Of a DNA stretch of 9,319 nucleotides, positions 1 through 5,867 are shown one piece after another. The stretch covers positions 1 through 9,319 of the forward strand of contig USHO01000038.1 in the NCBI GenBank assembly GCA_900554485.1. Direction: 5' to 3'. The notes under the pieces were generated by a model that had not been told where the DNA came from, ran no database searches, and worked only from the letters and a program-made list of their open reading frames with translations. Numbering within the stretch: position 1 is the stretch's first letter; each line of letters begins with the position of its first letter. The position numbers were made by a program, and so were the translations under genes. This stretch comes from an uncultured Eubacteriales bacterium (GTDB taxonomy: Bacteria > Bacillota > Clostridia > Christensenellales > Borkfalkiaceae).

Positions 1-630
1 TATTTTTTCGGTTTTTTCAAAAACAAAACGCTGAAAAACGTCGGCGACGCGCTTGTCGGGTTCGGTCTTATGTTATCGGGGCTGTCCGCTTTGTCCGGCA
101 GGATAAACGCTTTGAAATCATATGATTTTTTAAGCGGATTCGCATATGTGGATAACCCGTTTCTGCTGTTTCTGTTCGGCGCGGCGGTGGCGGCGGTCAC
201 GCAGAGTTCTTCGGCGATAACGGGCATACTGATAACGTTTTCGGAAAACTCTTTCGCGGCGTTTTACAGGGCGATATTCATAATAACCGGTTCCAACGTC
301 GGCAGTTGCGCGGCAGTCATTCTGTCGTCGGCAAATAAGTCCGAACCCGCAAGGGAGGCGGCTGTTTTTAATTTCGTGTTCAATGCTTTCGGAGCGATTT
401 TGTTTCTGCCGATTCTTGTAGCGGCAAAGAATTTTTTGCCGGTAATCTTTCCGCATTCCGCAACCGACGCGGGCAGGGCGATGGCGGATTTTCATACCGT
501 GTTCAACCTTTTGTCGTCGCTCGCGGCGTTTCCGTTGCTGAAATTTCTCTGCGGAGTCACGCAAAAACTCGTTGCGGGGCAAAAACGGGCGTTGCGCCGA
601 AAATTTTCAAAAAATAAAAAAACGGCTTGA
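1..630 (+). CDS. Na+/phosphate cotransporter family protein, C-terminal part (5' truncated by window)
   Basis: The frame is open from base 1, so the start lies outside the window; 209 residues are visible, ending in TGA. The family (NptA / YjbB type Na/Pi symporters) moves phosphate across the inner membrane using the sodium gradient. The visible part has the second inverted-repeat signature: a glycine-rich helix (VGDALVGFGLMLSGL), then TQSSSAITGI, matching the conserved QSS(S/A) motif, then ITGSNVGS, matching the family's GxNxGT element, and finally a DFHTVFNLL helix that matches the family's 'N/DFHxxFN' block. At least four hydrophobic helices are present. The protein stops soon after the membrane domain in a lysine/arginine-rich tail, so the PhoU-like cytoplasmic domain of some homologues is absent. 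No hairpin terminator is seen after the stop. The family call is firm; the true substrate is not shown. Confidence 0.85.
   Translation, partial: YFFGFFKNKTLKNVGDALVGFGLMLSGLSALSGRINALKSYDFLSGFAYVDNPFLLFLFGAAVAAVTQSSSAITGILITFSENSFAAFYRAIFIITGSNVGSCAAVILSSANKSEPAREAAVFNFVFNAFGAILFLPILVAAKNFLPVIFPHSATDAGRAMADFHTVFNLLSSLAAFPLLKFLCGVTQKLVAGQKRALRRKFSKNKKTA
147..155 (-). promoter_or_regulatory. Perfect 9-mer DnaA box inside the transporter gene
   Basis: TGTGGATAA on the + strand is the exact complement of the consensus DnaA box TTATCCACA. It is the only perfect copy noticed in the window and lies within coding sequence, so it may be chance. No cluster of boxes surrounds it. Confidence 0.35.
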
Positions 631-637
631 AAAACGC

Positions 638-666
638 TTGCAATAAAGACGTTTATATGATAGAAT
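638..666 (+). promoter_or_regulatory. Sigma-A-type promoter for rplS
   Basis: TTGCAA at 638-643 and TAGAAT at 661-666 are separated by exactly 17 bases, each one or two changes from the TTGACA/TATAAT consensus. The expected transcription start is near 673, giving a leader of about 64 bases before the rplS ATG. A second TATGAT-like box sits at 666-671 but lacks a well-spaced -35. Confidence 0.6.
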
Positions 667-672
667 ATGATA

Positions 673-736
673 GACTTCGCGCGGTCCTCTGACGAAGAAT
701 GGTCACGAACGCGTAGTATTACGGAGGTTTAAGTCA
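673..736 (+). promoter_or_regulatory. rplS leader with possible L19 autoregulatory structure
   Basis: This is the presumed untranslated leader of rplS. CTTCG at 675-679 can pair with CGAAG at 693-697 to make a hairpin, and CCTC at 686-689 in its loop is complementary to GAGG at 724-727, which is part of the Shine-Dalgarno sequence GGAGG (723-727, nine bases before the ATG). An rplS leader family (L19 leader) is known in Firmicutes, where ribosomal protein feedback is proposed. The pairings are read directly; that they form and bind L19 is inference. Confidence 0.35.
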
Positions 737-1078
737 ATGAATATTATCGAACAGATCGAAAAAGAGAATTTGAAAGGCAGCGTTCCCGAATTTAACGTAG
801 GCGACACCGTTAAGGTTTCGTTCAAGGTTATCGAAGGTACGAAAGAGAGAATACAGGCTTTCGAGGGCATAGTCATCGCCAGGAAGAACAGCGGTATCAG
901 AGAGACTTTCACCGTCAGAAGAGTTTCTTACGGTATCGGCGTTGAAAGAACGTTCCCCCTTCATTCCCCGAAGGTTGCCGACATCAAGGTTGTAAGAAGA
1001 GGTAAAGTCAGAAGGGCTAAACTCTATTATCTTCGTGATCTTACCGGTAAAGCGGCTAAGGTCGAAGAAATCCTTTAA
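737..1078 (+). CDS. rplS: 50S ribosomal protein L19
   Basis: The product has 113 residues, the normal L19 length. L19 sits at the 30S-50S interface of the ribosome and contributes to intersubunit bridges. The N-terminal IIEQIEKENLK helix, the FNVGDTVKVSFKVIEG strand region, QAFEGIVIARKNSG, ETFTVRRVSYGIGVERTFPLHSP and the basic VVRRGKVRRAKLYYLR C-terminus are all characteristic of the family. The start is set by GGAGG at 723-727 with nine-base spacing. It has its own promoter upstream and a strong intrinsic terminator 15 bases after the stop, so it appears monocistronic instead of joined to trmD/rimM as in many bacteria. Ten of eleven arginine codons are AGA or AGG, unlike the CGN-rich neighbours, consistent with high expression. 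Confidence 0.98.
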   Translation: MNIIEQIEKENLKGSVPEFNVGDTVKVSFKVIEGTKERIQAFEGIVIARKNSGIRETFTVRRVSYGIGVERTFPLHSPKVADIKVVRRGKVRRAKLYYLRDLTGKAAKVEEIL

Positions 1079-1092
1079 TTTTAAGTTAAACG

Positions 1093-1124
1093 AAAACGAC
1101 GAACTTCGGTTCGTCGTTTTTTTT
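1093..1124 (+). terminator. Intrinsic terminator after rplS
   Basis: A perfect 10-bp stem (1095-1104 with 1109-1118, extendable by A-T pairs to 1093/1120) closes a C(TTCG)G tetraloop at 1105-1108 and runs into an unbroken eight-T tract (1117-1124). It is a textbook Rho-independent terminator 15 bases beyond the rplS stop. Confidence 0.95.
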
Positions 1125-1242
1125 ATGTCCGATAATCGTTGTCGGAATATCGGTATTTACCGCGGCTGCGCGAAAAAATTCAAAAACTTTGTCAAAACCG
1201 TCTACAAATCGGAAAAATGAAAAAAATAAATGATAAAATGCG

Positions 1243-1312
1243 AGTTTGCGCACAAAATCGTAAGTTTGCACATGAAAATCAGAGTTTGCACACAAGAGTG
1301 CAAATTTTGCAC
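1243..1312. repeat. Three-plus-one AGTTTGCRCA direct repeats, 20-bp period, with inverted copies
   Basis: AGTTTGCGCA (1243-1252), AGTTTGCACA (1263-1272) and AGTTTGCACA (1283-1292) start exactly 20 bp apart. A fourth degenerate copy, TTTTGCAC (1305-1312), follows about one further period on. An inverted copy GTGCAAA (1298-1304) pairs with TTTGCAC at 1285-1291 (six-base loop) or with TTTGCAC at 1306-1312 (one-base centre, a 15-bp near-palindrome). The 20-bp spacing places the boxes on the same DNA face, as for an array of protein-binding sites. The function is unknown; a processed RNA hairpin is the alternative. Confidence 0.7.
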
Positions 1313-1368
1313 GATCAAAAATTCGTGGTTTCGTGAATTCTATCAATGAATATTTTGCTTATATAAAC

Positions 1369-1395
1369 AAAAAAGCCGAAGATTTTCTCTTCGAC
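1369..1395 (-). terminator. Intrinsic terminator of the rlmD transcript
   Basis: Read on the - strand, GTCGAAGA (1395-1388) pairs with TCTTCGGC (1382-1375) around a five-base loop, with one G-T pair, followed by six T residues (1374-1369). It lies about 55 bases beyond the rlmD stop codon. Confidence 0.85.
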
Positions 1396-1449
1396 CTTAA
1401 TGTTTTTATATGATTTCAAAATGTTTCGTTGCCGCTTTTATTGCCGTAG

Positions 1450-2901
1450 TCATTTGTTTCGTATGTTGTCAAAATCGATTTTCACTTCAAGATGCGAATC
1501 CGGTTTTTTGTGGGATAATACGACTAACGTTTCGACGTGCTTGGTCTGAGGGAACATATCGTACGGCTGAACGGATACGAGTTCGTATTTCCCGTTGCCG
1601 TCGCTCTTTATCAGTTTATCTCCGTCGCGGACGAGCGTGCCGGTAAGAAGTCCGACGTCGCGCGCCAAAGTCTGCGGCGAACACGATATGTACAGTATGC
1701 GGTCGGGCAGAGTTTCTTTTATACAATCGATGAGTTTTTCGTCTACGCCTTGTCTCGGCGGGTCGAGTACGAGTACGCAGTCGTCGCCGTTTTTTCGCGC
1801 ATTTTCAAGGACTGCGGGCAATGCCTCTTCGCACGGGGCGTTTATGTTTTCCATTCTGCCTTCGAGTCCGTTTCGGATTTTAAGATCGTCGGCGCATTCG
1901 ACCGCCTCTTTGACAATCTCTATACCGATGGATTTCTTTGCTTTCGACGCAAATATCGCCGTGAGCATTCCCGCTCCGCTGTAAGCGTCGATAACCGTCG
2001 TATCCGGCGTTATTTCGGCAGCCTTCAAAGCGTCCTGATACAGTTTTCTTCTTACGCCGTCGTTGACCTGCATAAACGATCCGGGACCGATTTCAAACTT
2101 TATTCCGAGGTCCGAACTCGTAACGTTTTTTCTGCCGTACAGGCAGACGTATTCGTCGGTTAAAATGACGTTGTCGTTGCGTTCGTTTATGTTCAGAAAC
2201 AGGCTGAATTGTTTGAAGTCGGATTTAAGGTCTTCTATAAGCGCCGCGCTGTGGGGCAGTTCTCTGCCGTTTATCACGATCGTTACGAGGAGTTTCCCGT
2301 CGACGTCGCGCACGACGACGTGCCTCACGAGTCCCGTTCCCGTTTCTTCGTTATATACGGGTATCGAAAATCTGCGTATATAGTCCCTTATGACGGCGAT
2401 TATCCGATTGCACCATTCGGGTTGAATCGGGCAACCCGTAACGGGCACTATTCTGTGACTGTTCTGCGCGAAAAAGCCGATCTCGCAACCGAATTCGCCT
2501 GCGCGTACGGGCAGTTGAAGTTTGTTTCTGTAACCGTATTCCAGATCGCTCCTTATCGCGGACGGAACGTCATAGTCGACGAACGCTATTTTCGACAGAC
2601 AGTCTTTTACTATCTGACTTTTAAGTTTTAGTTGAAGTTTGTATTTTAAGTGTTGCAACTGACAGCCGCCGCACTTTTCGTAAACGGGGCATTTTGGGCG
2701 GATACGCTCTTCGGCGGGAGTGCATACTTCGATAACTTTGCCGAAAGCCACGTTCTTTTTGATTTTGAGTACTTTATATTTTATTTTTTCCTGCGGGAGG
2801 GCATACGGAACGAATACCGTGCAGTCTTCCGTTTTGACGATTCCCTCTCCGTTCGAGCCGAGGCGCGAAACGACCCCGACGTAATTTCCGTTTTTGACCA
2901 T
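1450..2901 (-). CDS. rlmD: 23S rRNA (uracil-C5)-methyltransferase, RlmD/RlmCD (RumA) family
   Basis: The enzyme transfers methyl from S-adenosylmethionine to C5 of specific 23S rRNA uridines (U1939 in the RlmD type; U747 and U1939 in the Firmicute RlmCD type). The protein has 483 residues. A TRAM RNA-binding domain covers residues 3-59. Iron-sulfur ligands are C71, C77 and C80 (CPVYEKCGGC) plus C157. The Rossmann methyltransferase half has SFMQVN (275-280), SAM loop DAYSGAGM (305-312), DPPRQG (380-385), the catalytic-cysteine motif YISCSPQTLARD (C407) and HVE (E457, presumed general base). The usual SCNP is SCSP here. The start is weakly marked: AAGGA lies 18 bases upstream (2920-2924), better spaced for an in-frame ATT than for this ATG. 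An in-frame TAA just upstream limits any extension. It follows the membrane-protein gene by 42 bp. The exact target uridine is not shown. Confidence 0.93.
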   Translation of the reverse strand: MVKNGNYVGVVSRLGSNGEGIVKTEDCTVFVPYALPQEKIKYKVLKIKKNVAFGKVIEVCTPAEERIRPKCPVYEKCGGCQLQHLKYKLQLKLKSQIVKDCLSKIAFVDYDVPSAIRSDLEYGYRNKLQLPVRAGEFGCEIGFFAQNSHRIVPVTGCPIQPEWCNRIIAVIRDYIRRFSIPVYNEETGTGLVRHVVVRDVDGKLLVTIVINGRELPHSAALIEDLKSDFKQFSLFLNINERNDNVILTDEYVCLYGRKNVTSSDLGIKFEIGPGSFMQVNDGVRRKLYQDALKAAEITPDTTVIDAYSGAGMLTAIFASKAKKSIGIEIVKEAVECADDLKIRNGLEGRMENINAPCEEALPAVLENARKNGDDCVLVLDPPRQGVDEKLIDCIKETLPDRILYISCSPQTLARDVGLLTGTLVRDGDKLIKSDGNGKYELVSVQPYDMFPQTKHVETLVVLSHKKPDSHLEVKIDFDNIRNK

Positions 2902-2943
2902 AGTAAAAATCTGCCGTTTTCCTTAAGCGGCTTACCCCTTAAA

Positions 2944-3474
2944 TCAGAATTTCAATCTTGCTACGGTTATGTCGACGAACTTCTGAAACCGGTTCATCAG
3001 CAAATCGTAGACGATAAACAACAACGCGCCGCCGACGGTTAAAATAAGCAGAACGTATTTTTTGACTTCTTCTCTTTCGAGAAAAGTGCCTTCGGTCAAA
3101 AATTCGCCGAAGGTGAAATAAATAAGCAGAACTGCCCCGACAAACCACGCCGCTTTTATTAAAACGCCGAGAACTTTATTGAAATTCTTTTCGCGCATGA
3201 TATAATTGACGGTCGGGTGCAGACCGAAAAAGACGACGTAGAAAATTATCATGGCGGGTTGAGCGATAGCGGTAAACGCCGCAAGAAGACTTGTCGCCGC
3301 GAACGATAAAATCGCGCCTTTGACGCTTTTTTTTGCAAGCGGCAACATAGAACACAGACTTGCTATGAACAGCGCGGAATATTCCAGAACAGGAACGTAC
3401 ACACCCGCAATTAAAGCAACGACCGCCATAGCGGTCGCTATCGCCGACAGGGCGATCAGTTTGGAATCTTTCAT
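2944..3474 (-). CDS. Small multi-spanning membrane protein, uncharacterised
   Basis: The product has 176 residues starting MKDSKLIALSA; the ATG overlaps the upstream stop codon as TAATG, which decides this start over a longer frame that would run 20 codons into the neighbour. About five or six hydrophobic segments are visible (roughly residues 6-29, 34-48, 53-72, 73-90, 101-124, 139-158), with a polar stretch at 125-138 and a basic C-terminal tail. The FFGLHPTVNYIMREKN block near residues 82-97 and FIVYDLLMNRF near 153-163 resemble a family of small Clostridia membrane proteins with an ECF S-component-like look, but no substrate-binding motif is recognised. No Shine-Dalgarno is seen, so translation is probably coupled to the J-like gene. 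Function unknown. Confidence 0.8.
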   Translation of the reverse strand: MKDSKLIALSAIATAMAVVALIAGVYVPVLEYSALFIASLCSMLPLAKKSVKGAILSFAATSLLAAFTAIAQPAMIIFYVVFFGLHPTVNYIMREKNFNKVLGVLIKAAWFVGAVLLIYFTFGEFLTEGTFLEREEVKKYVLLILTVGGALLFIVYDLLMNRFQKFVDITVARLKF

Positions 3475-4088
3475 TATCTGCAGTTGCAGCAGCAGTTGAG
3501 CGCCATATTGCAGATAGCCATTTCGCAGCACCATTCGAGACAGCCGTTACCGCCCATCTGGGACTGTTCGCCCTCGTAGTCGGGCTTGGACTCTTTGCCG
3601 GTCGAATAACTCGTGAAGTTTTTATCGGCATCGCTGTTTATCTTTTTGACGAGTTTGTCGTAAGAGTCTTTATATTTTGCGTTCGTCGGATCCGACTGCA
3701 TGGCTATTTCGAGTTGCTTTTTGCTCTCGTTAAGCCAGTTTTTCTTGTAGAAAAGCACGGATTGCAGATAGTGCCATTCGGCACCGCGTTCGTTGAAAGA
3801 GTCGAGTTTGTCCTGAGCGGCGGAAAGATTGCCGTTTTTGATGAGATCTTCGACTTCTTTGTAAAGACCGCTGTCTGTCTGAGCCGAGAAAGATTGTTCC
3901 TGACGGAGCGACAGAATTTCGCGATAGGCGGATTCGAGTTCGGTGAGTTTGCTTGCCGCCTCGTTGCCCTTTTCGCCTTCGAGGAATCTGTCTTCGGAAT
4001 ATTTTGCCCTGAGTTCGGCGTATTTCGCGTTTAACTCTTCGTCGGTGCAGTCGGCGGTCAAGCCGAATATTTCGTATAAGTCTTTCAT
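3474..4088 (-). CDS. Degenerate J-domain / TPR-like protein with cysteine-rich C-terminus
   Basis: The product has 204 residues. Residues 1-60 look like a DnaJ J-domain (DLYEIFGLTADCTDEELNAKY ... ESAYREIL), but the HPD tripeptide that activates Hsp70 is replaced by SED (31-33), so a classical cochaperone role is doubtful. Residues 75-150 are helical, with a TPR-like repeat at about 103-140 (WHYLQSVLFYKKNWLNESKKQLEIA, then DPTNAKY). A polar linker leads to a tail with eight cysteines in the last 22 residues (183, 187, 188, 193, 199, 200, 201, 203), which could bind metal or a cluster, be lipidated, or contact a membrane. AAGGAA lies 11 bases before the ATG. The start overlaps the upstream stop as ATGA, and the end overlaps the next gene as TAATG. 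Homologues are often labelled J domain-containing protein; the function is not known. Confidence 0.85.
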   Translation of the reverse strand: MKDLYEIFGLTADCTDEELNAKYAELRAKYSEDRFLEGEKGNEAASKLTELESAYREILSLRQEQSFSAQTDSGLYKEVEDLIKNGNLSAAQDKLDSFNERGAEWHYLQSVLFYKKNWLNESKKQLEIAMQSDPTNAKYKDSYDKLVKKINSDADKNFTSYSTGKESKPDYEGEQSQMGGNGCLEWCCEMAICNMALNCCCNCR

Positions 4089-4939
4089 TTTTTTTCGGTT
4101 CCTTTTTTAAGTATTTTAAGCGTTACGGACGGTATTCCGCGCAGTAACACATTGTCTATCAGATCGTGATTGAAGTAAAATTTCGTGCGCGCCAGATTTT
4201 CTTTAAGCCCCGCAAATATCGACGAAAACGCGAAATTCAGATCCGCGCCGCGGGTTTCTTTAAGAGTTTTTACGTCGGGCAACCGTCCGAATTCGAGATA
4301 AAGCGGGTTGTAATTTCCTTTTTTGACGTCTTTGTCGTAATCGTCGAGCGCGTCTGCAAGGTAAATCCATTTGCCGAGGAAGTAAAAGATAAGTCTTCCG
4401 CTTTCGGTTGCCTTTTCGCCAAGCGCGTAATCGGACAGTTTAACCAACATCTGCGCGAACGGTTCCGCCGCCATATCCGTACTTTCGCAATTTGCCTTTT
4501 CGAGAGCAAAGAGTTCGTTGTATCCGACGGATACGATTTTCGACATTTCGGGGTATTTTTTATCGGCTCGTTTCTTGCCTTTTTTGAACAGCGCGGCTCT
4601 CATTCCGCCTTTATGCTCGTCGACGACGTCGTCAAGCAGTTTGTAGTAGGCGAGAACCGAATTGAGACATGCCGAAAAGTCGGTGAGTCTGTCACGTTTC
4701 GCGACGGGGCGGCGTTTTATCCAATGCGCGGCGCAACGTTCGTACTTAATCTTTACGTCTTCGCCGGCGAGGTTGTGAATCAGCGCCGAAAAAAACGCGA
4801 CGTCGTAAGTCAGGGCGAAACGCGCCGTCTGACCGCATTGCGCTCCTATGCTTTTGCAGAGTCCGCAGTAAAGGGATTTGAAAAGCGTATCGTCTTTGAT
4901 GTAGAGGTAAGGAACCTCGGGTTTAACGTAACCGAACAT
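4085..4939 (-). CDS. DUF5685-like helical protein
   Basis: The product has 284 residues, beginning MFGYVKPEVPYLYIKDD and YCGLCKSIGAQCGQ, which match my memory of the DUF5685 family of Clostridia; no activity is established for it. Visible elements are cysteines C25, C28, C35 and C69, an aspartate motif LLDDVVDE (D103, D104, D107), a second aspartate motif DALDDYDKD (196-204) and NYNP (209-212). The sequence reads as mostly helical with no signal peptide or obvious membrane span. The paired aspartate motifs recall the Mg-diphosphate-binding sites of isoprenoid synthases, which is only a resemblance. It is the first gene of a coupled unit (ATGA overlap with the J-like gene). A TTGACA promoter lies 37-63 bp upstream. 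No clear Shine-Dalgarno precedes the ATG. Confidence 0.85.
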   Translation of the reverse strand: MFGYVKPEVPYLYIKDDTLFKSLYCGLCKSIGAQCGQTARFALTYDVAFFSALIHNLAGEDVKIKYERCAAHWIKRRPVAKRDRLTDFSACLNSVLAYYKLLDDVVDEHKGGMRAALFKKGKKRADKKYPEMSKIVSVGYNELFALEKANCESTDMAAEPFAQMLVKLSDYALGEKATESGRLIFYFLGKWIYLADALDDYDKDVKKGNYNPLYLEFGRLPDVKTLKETRGADLNFAFSSIFAGLKENLARTKFYFNHDLIDNVLLRGIPSVTLKILKKGTEKK

Positions 4940-4973
4940 AAATCGCCGTTTTTTCGTATATTACTTCGAGTAT

Positions 4974-5002
4974 ATATTATACTATAATTCGTTATTTGTC
5001 AA
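4974..5002 (-). promoter_or_regulatory. Promoter of the DUF5685/J-like/membrane operon
   Basis: On the - strand a consensus TTGACA (5002-4997) is followed at 17 bases by TAATAT (4979-4974), or at 15 bases by a perfect TATAAT (4981-4976). Transcription would start near 4967, giving a short leader before the ATG at 4939. The -35 box is part of an inverted repeat, GTCAAA/TTTGAC with a four-base centre (4998-5013). Confidence 0.6.
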
Positions 5003-5061
5003 AGCATTTTGACGCCCGCGGCGATTTTCGCCCCGATTTCGCTTTGTTTTTACAAAATAAA

Positions 5062-5097
5062 GTAAAAAACAGGCGGGGTTTGACAAAGCCCTGCCGT
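5062..5097 (-). terminator. Intrinsic terminator of the recF-mrp-DUF1461 operon
   Basis: Read on the - strand, GGCAGGG (5095-5089) pairs with CCCCGCC (5078-5072) with a single A-C mismatch, around a ten-base loop that can itself form TTT/AAA pairs. A T-rich tract (5069-5064) follows. It begins right after the TAA of the DUF1461-like gene. Confidence 0.8.
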
Positions 5098-5099
5098 TT

Positions 5100-5867
5100 T
5101 TATGCCGGTAATCCGGATAATTTTTTATTGTAAAGAGCGACGGAGACAATAAGAAGAATAAGCAGGACGATCCATATGCCCGCTATTACGGGTACGATGC
5201 CCGTAAATATTTCGCCTATCATCGCTATCATCACTCCGTAGCCGAACTGCCACTGTTTGCCGGAGAAAAATATTTCGTGAAAGACAGTGAAAGCTTTGTC
5301 GAAGTTTATCGCCGCGGCAAGCGCAACCGCGCCAAGTACGGCAAGACATGCCGCCATGGTTATAAATACCGTTTTTCGACAGTACATATAGTACGCCTTT
5401 TTATAAATTATACCCAGAATCAGCGTGACGACGAAGATTACCGCCGCGCAGGCGACCATGATCATTCCGCCGCCGAACAGTTTTTTCACGTCCGCCATAT
5501 GCGTGCGTTCGAGACACCCCGAATTAAGAGTCTCGCCGCGTTCGTCCAGAAAGATTTCGAGTTTCGCGCCGTCGACGGTTATGTTAAGATCGTCTTCGAG
5601 GTACAGACAGTAACGCATGGTGTGATTCATCAGCGACAGAAGTTGTTCTTCCGTAAGGTTTCCGACGTATTCGGCGGCTTTTTCGTCGTTCAGATATTCC
5701 GCCTGCGCCCTTACTTTTTCAAGCGTTCCGTGCTTTGCGAATTGCGTCTTGTAGAATGTGTTGCTCGTCGCGGGCACGATTATCGCTATAAAACCCGCGA
5801 TTAAAAACGCCGATACGGTAACCAGGACGGTAAGGATGTTTGCCGCCGCCGCTTTAAGCCGTTTCAT
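5100..5867 (-). CDS. DUF1461-like (TIGR01906-type) integral membrane protein
   Basis: The product has 255 residues. A hydrophobic N-terminal helix (about 10-32) is followed by an extracytoplasmic helical region (35-133) holding LTEEQLLSLMNHTMRYCLYLEDD and the family-like HMADVKKLF (123-131). Three further hydrophobic segments follow (about 134-155, 167-188, 214-246), with FHEIFFSGKQWQF (196-208) between the last two. That FH-x-IFF-x3-W pattern and the four-helix layout are what I recall of DUF1461/TIGR01906 proteins; no biochemical role is known to me. The start overlaps the mrp stop as ATGA, so it is translationally coupled and third in the recF operon. Whether it works with Mrp or simply shares the transcript cannot be told. 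Confidence 0.78.
   Translation of the reverse strand: MKRLKAAAANILTVLVTVSAFLIAGFIAIIVPATSNTFYKTQFAKHGTLEKVRAQAEYLNDEKAAEYVGNLTEEQLLSLMNHTMRYCLYLEDDLNITVDGAKLEIFLDERGETLNSGCLERTHMADVKKLFGGGMIMVACAAVIFVVTLILGIIYKKAYYMYCRKTVFITMAACLAVLGAVALAAAINFDKAFTVFHEIFFSGKQWQFGYGVMIAMIGEIFTGIVPVIAGIWIVLLILLIVSVALYNKKLSGLPA

Larger units (their letters stand above)
1079..1449. other. Gene-free gap between convergent rplS and rlmD
   Basis: This 371-bp stretch separates two convergent genes. It holds the rplS terminator at the left, the rlmD terminator (1369-1395) toward the right, and about 240 bp between them that is AT-rich and contains the TTTGCACA repeat cluster (1243-1312). Short open frames here cross the terminators or begin at TTG without a ribosome binding site and resemble no known family, so no gene is called. 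Confidence 0.7.

Noticed and set aside
1243..1312. CRISPR array
   Set aside because: The repeats are about 10 bp with 10-bp intervals, far too short for CRISPR repeat-spacer units, and no cas genes are present.
1139..1336. 65-codon + strand frame starting at TTG in the same gap
   Set aside because: It has a weak start, no ribosome binding site, and its sequence is mostly a translation of the TTTGCACA repeats.
1086..1346. 86-codon - strand frame in the rplS-rlmD gap
   Set aside because: It would read straight through the perfect rplS terminator hairpin and the repeat array, has no Shine-Dalgarno, and resembles nothing known.
1537..2163. 208-codon + strand frame opposite rlmD
   Set aside because: It lies entirely within the clearly identified methyltransferase gene on the other strand and shows no family features.
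3475..3534. 20-codon extension of the small membrane protein
   Set aside because: The TAATG junction with the J-like gene and the positive-then-hydrophobic N-terminus fit the start at 3474; the extension is out-of-frame J-like coding sequence.
4166..4987. 273-codon open frame on the + strand opposite the DUF5685-like gene
   Set aside because: It mirrors a well-supported coding gene, has no recognisable domain or ribosome binding site, and its low-complexity F/R/V-rich sequence is typical of an antisense shadow in CG-rich codons.
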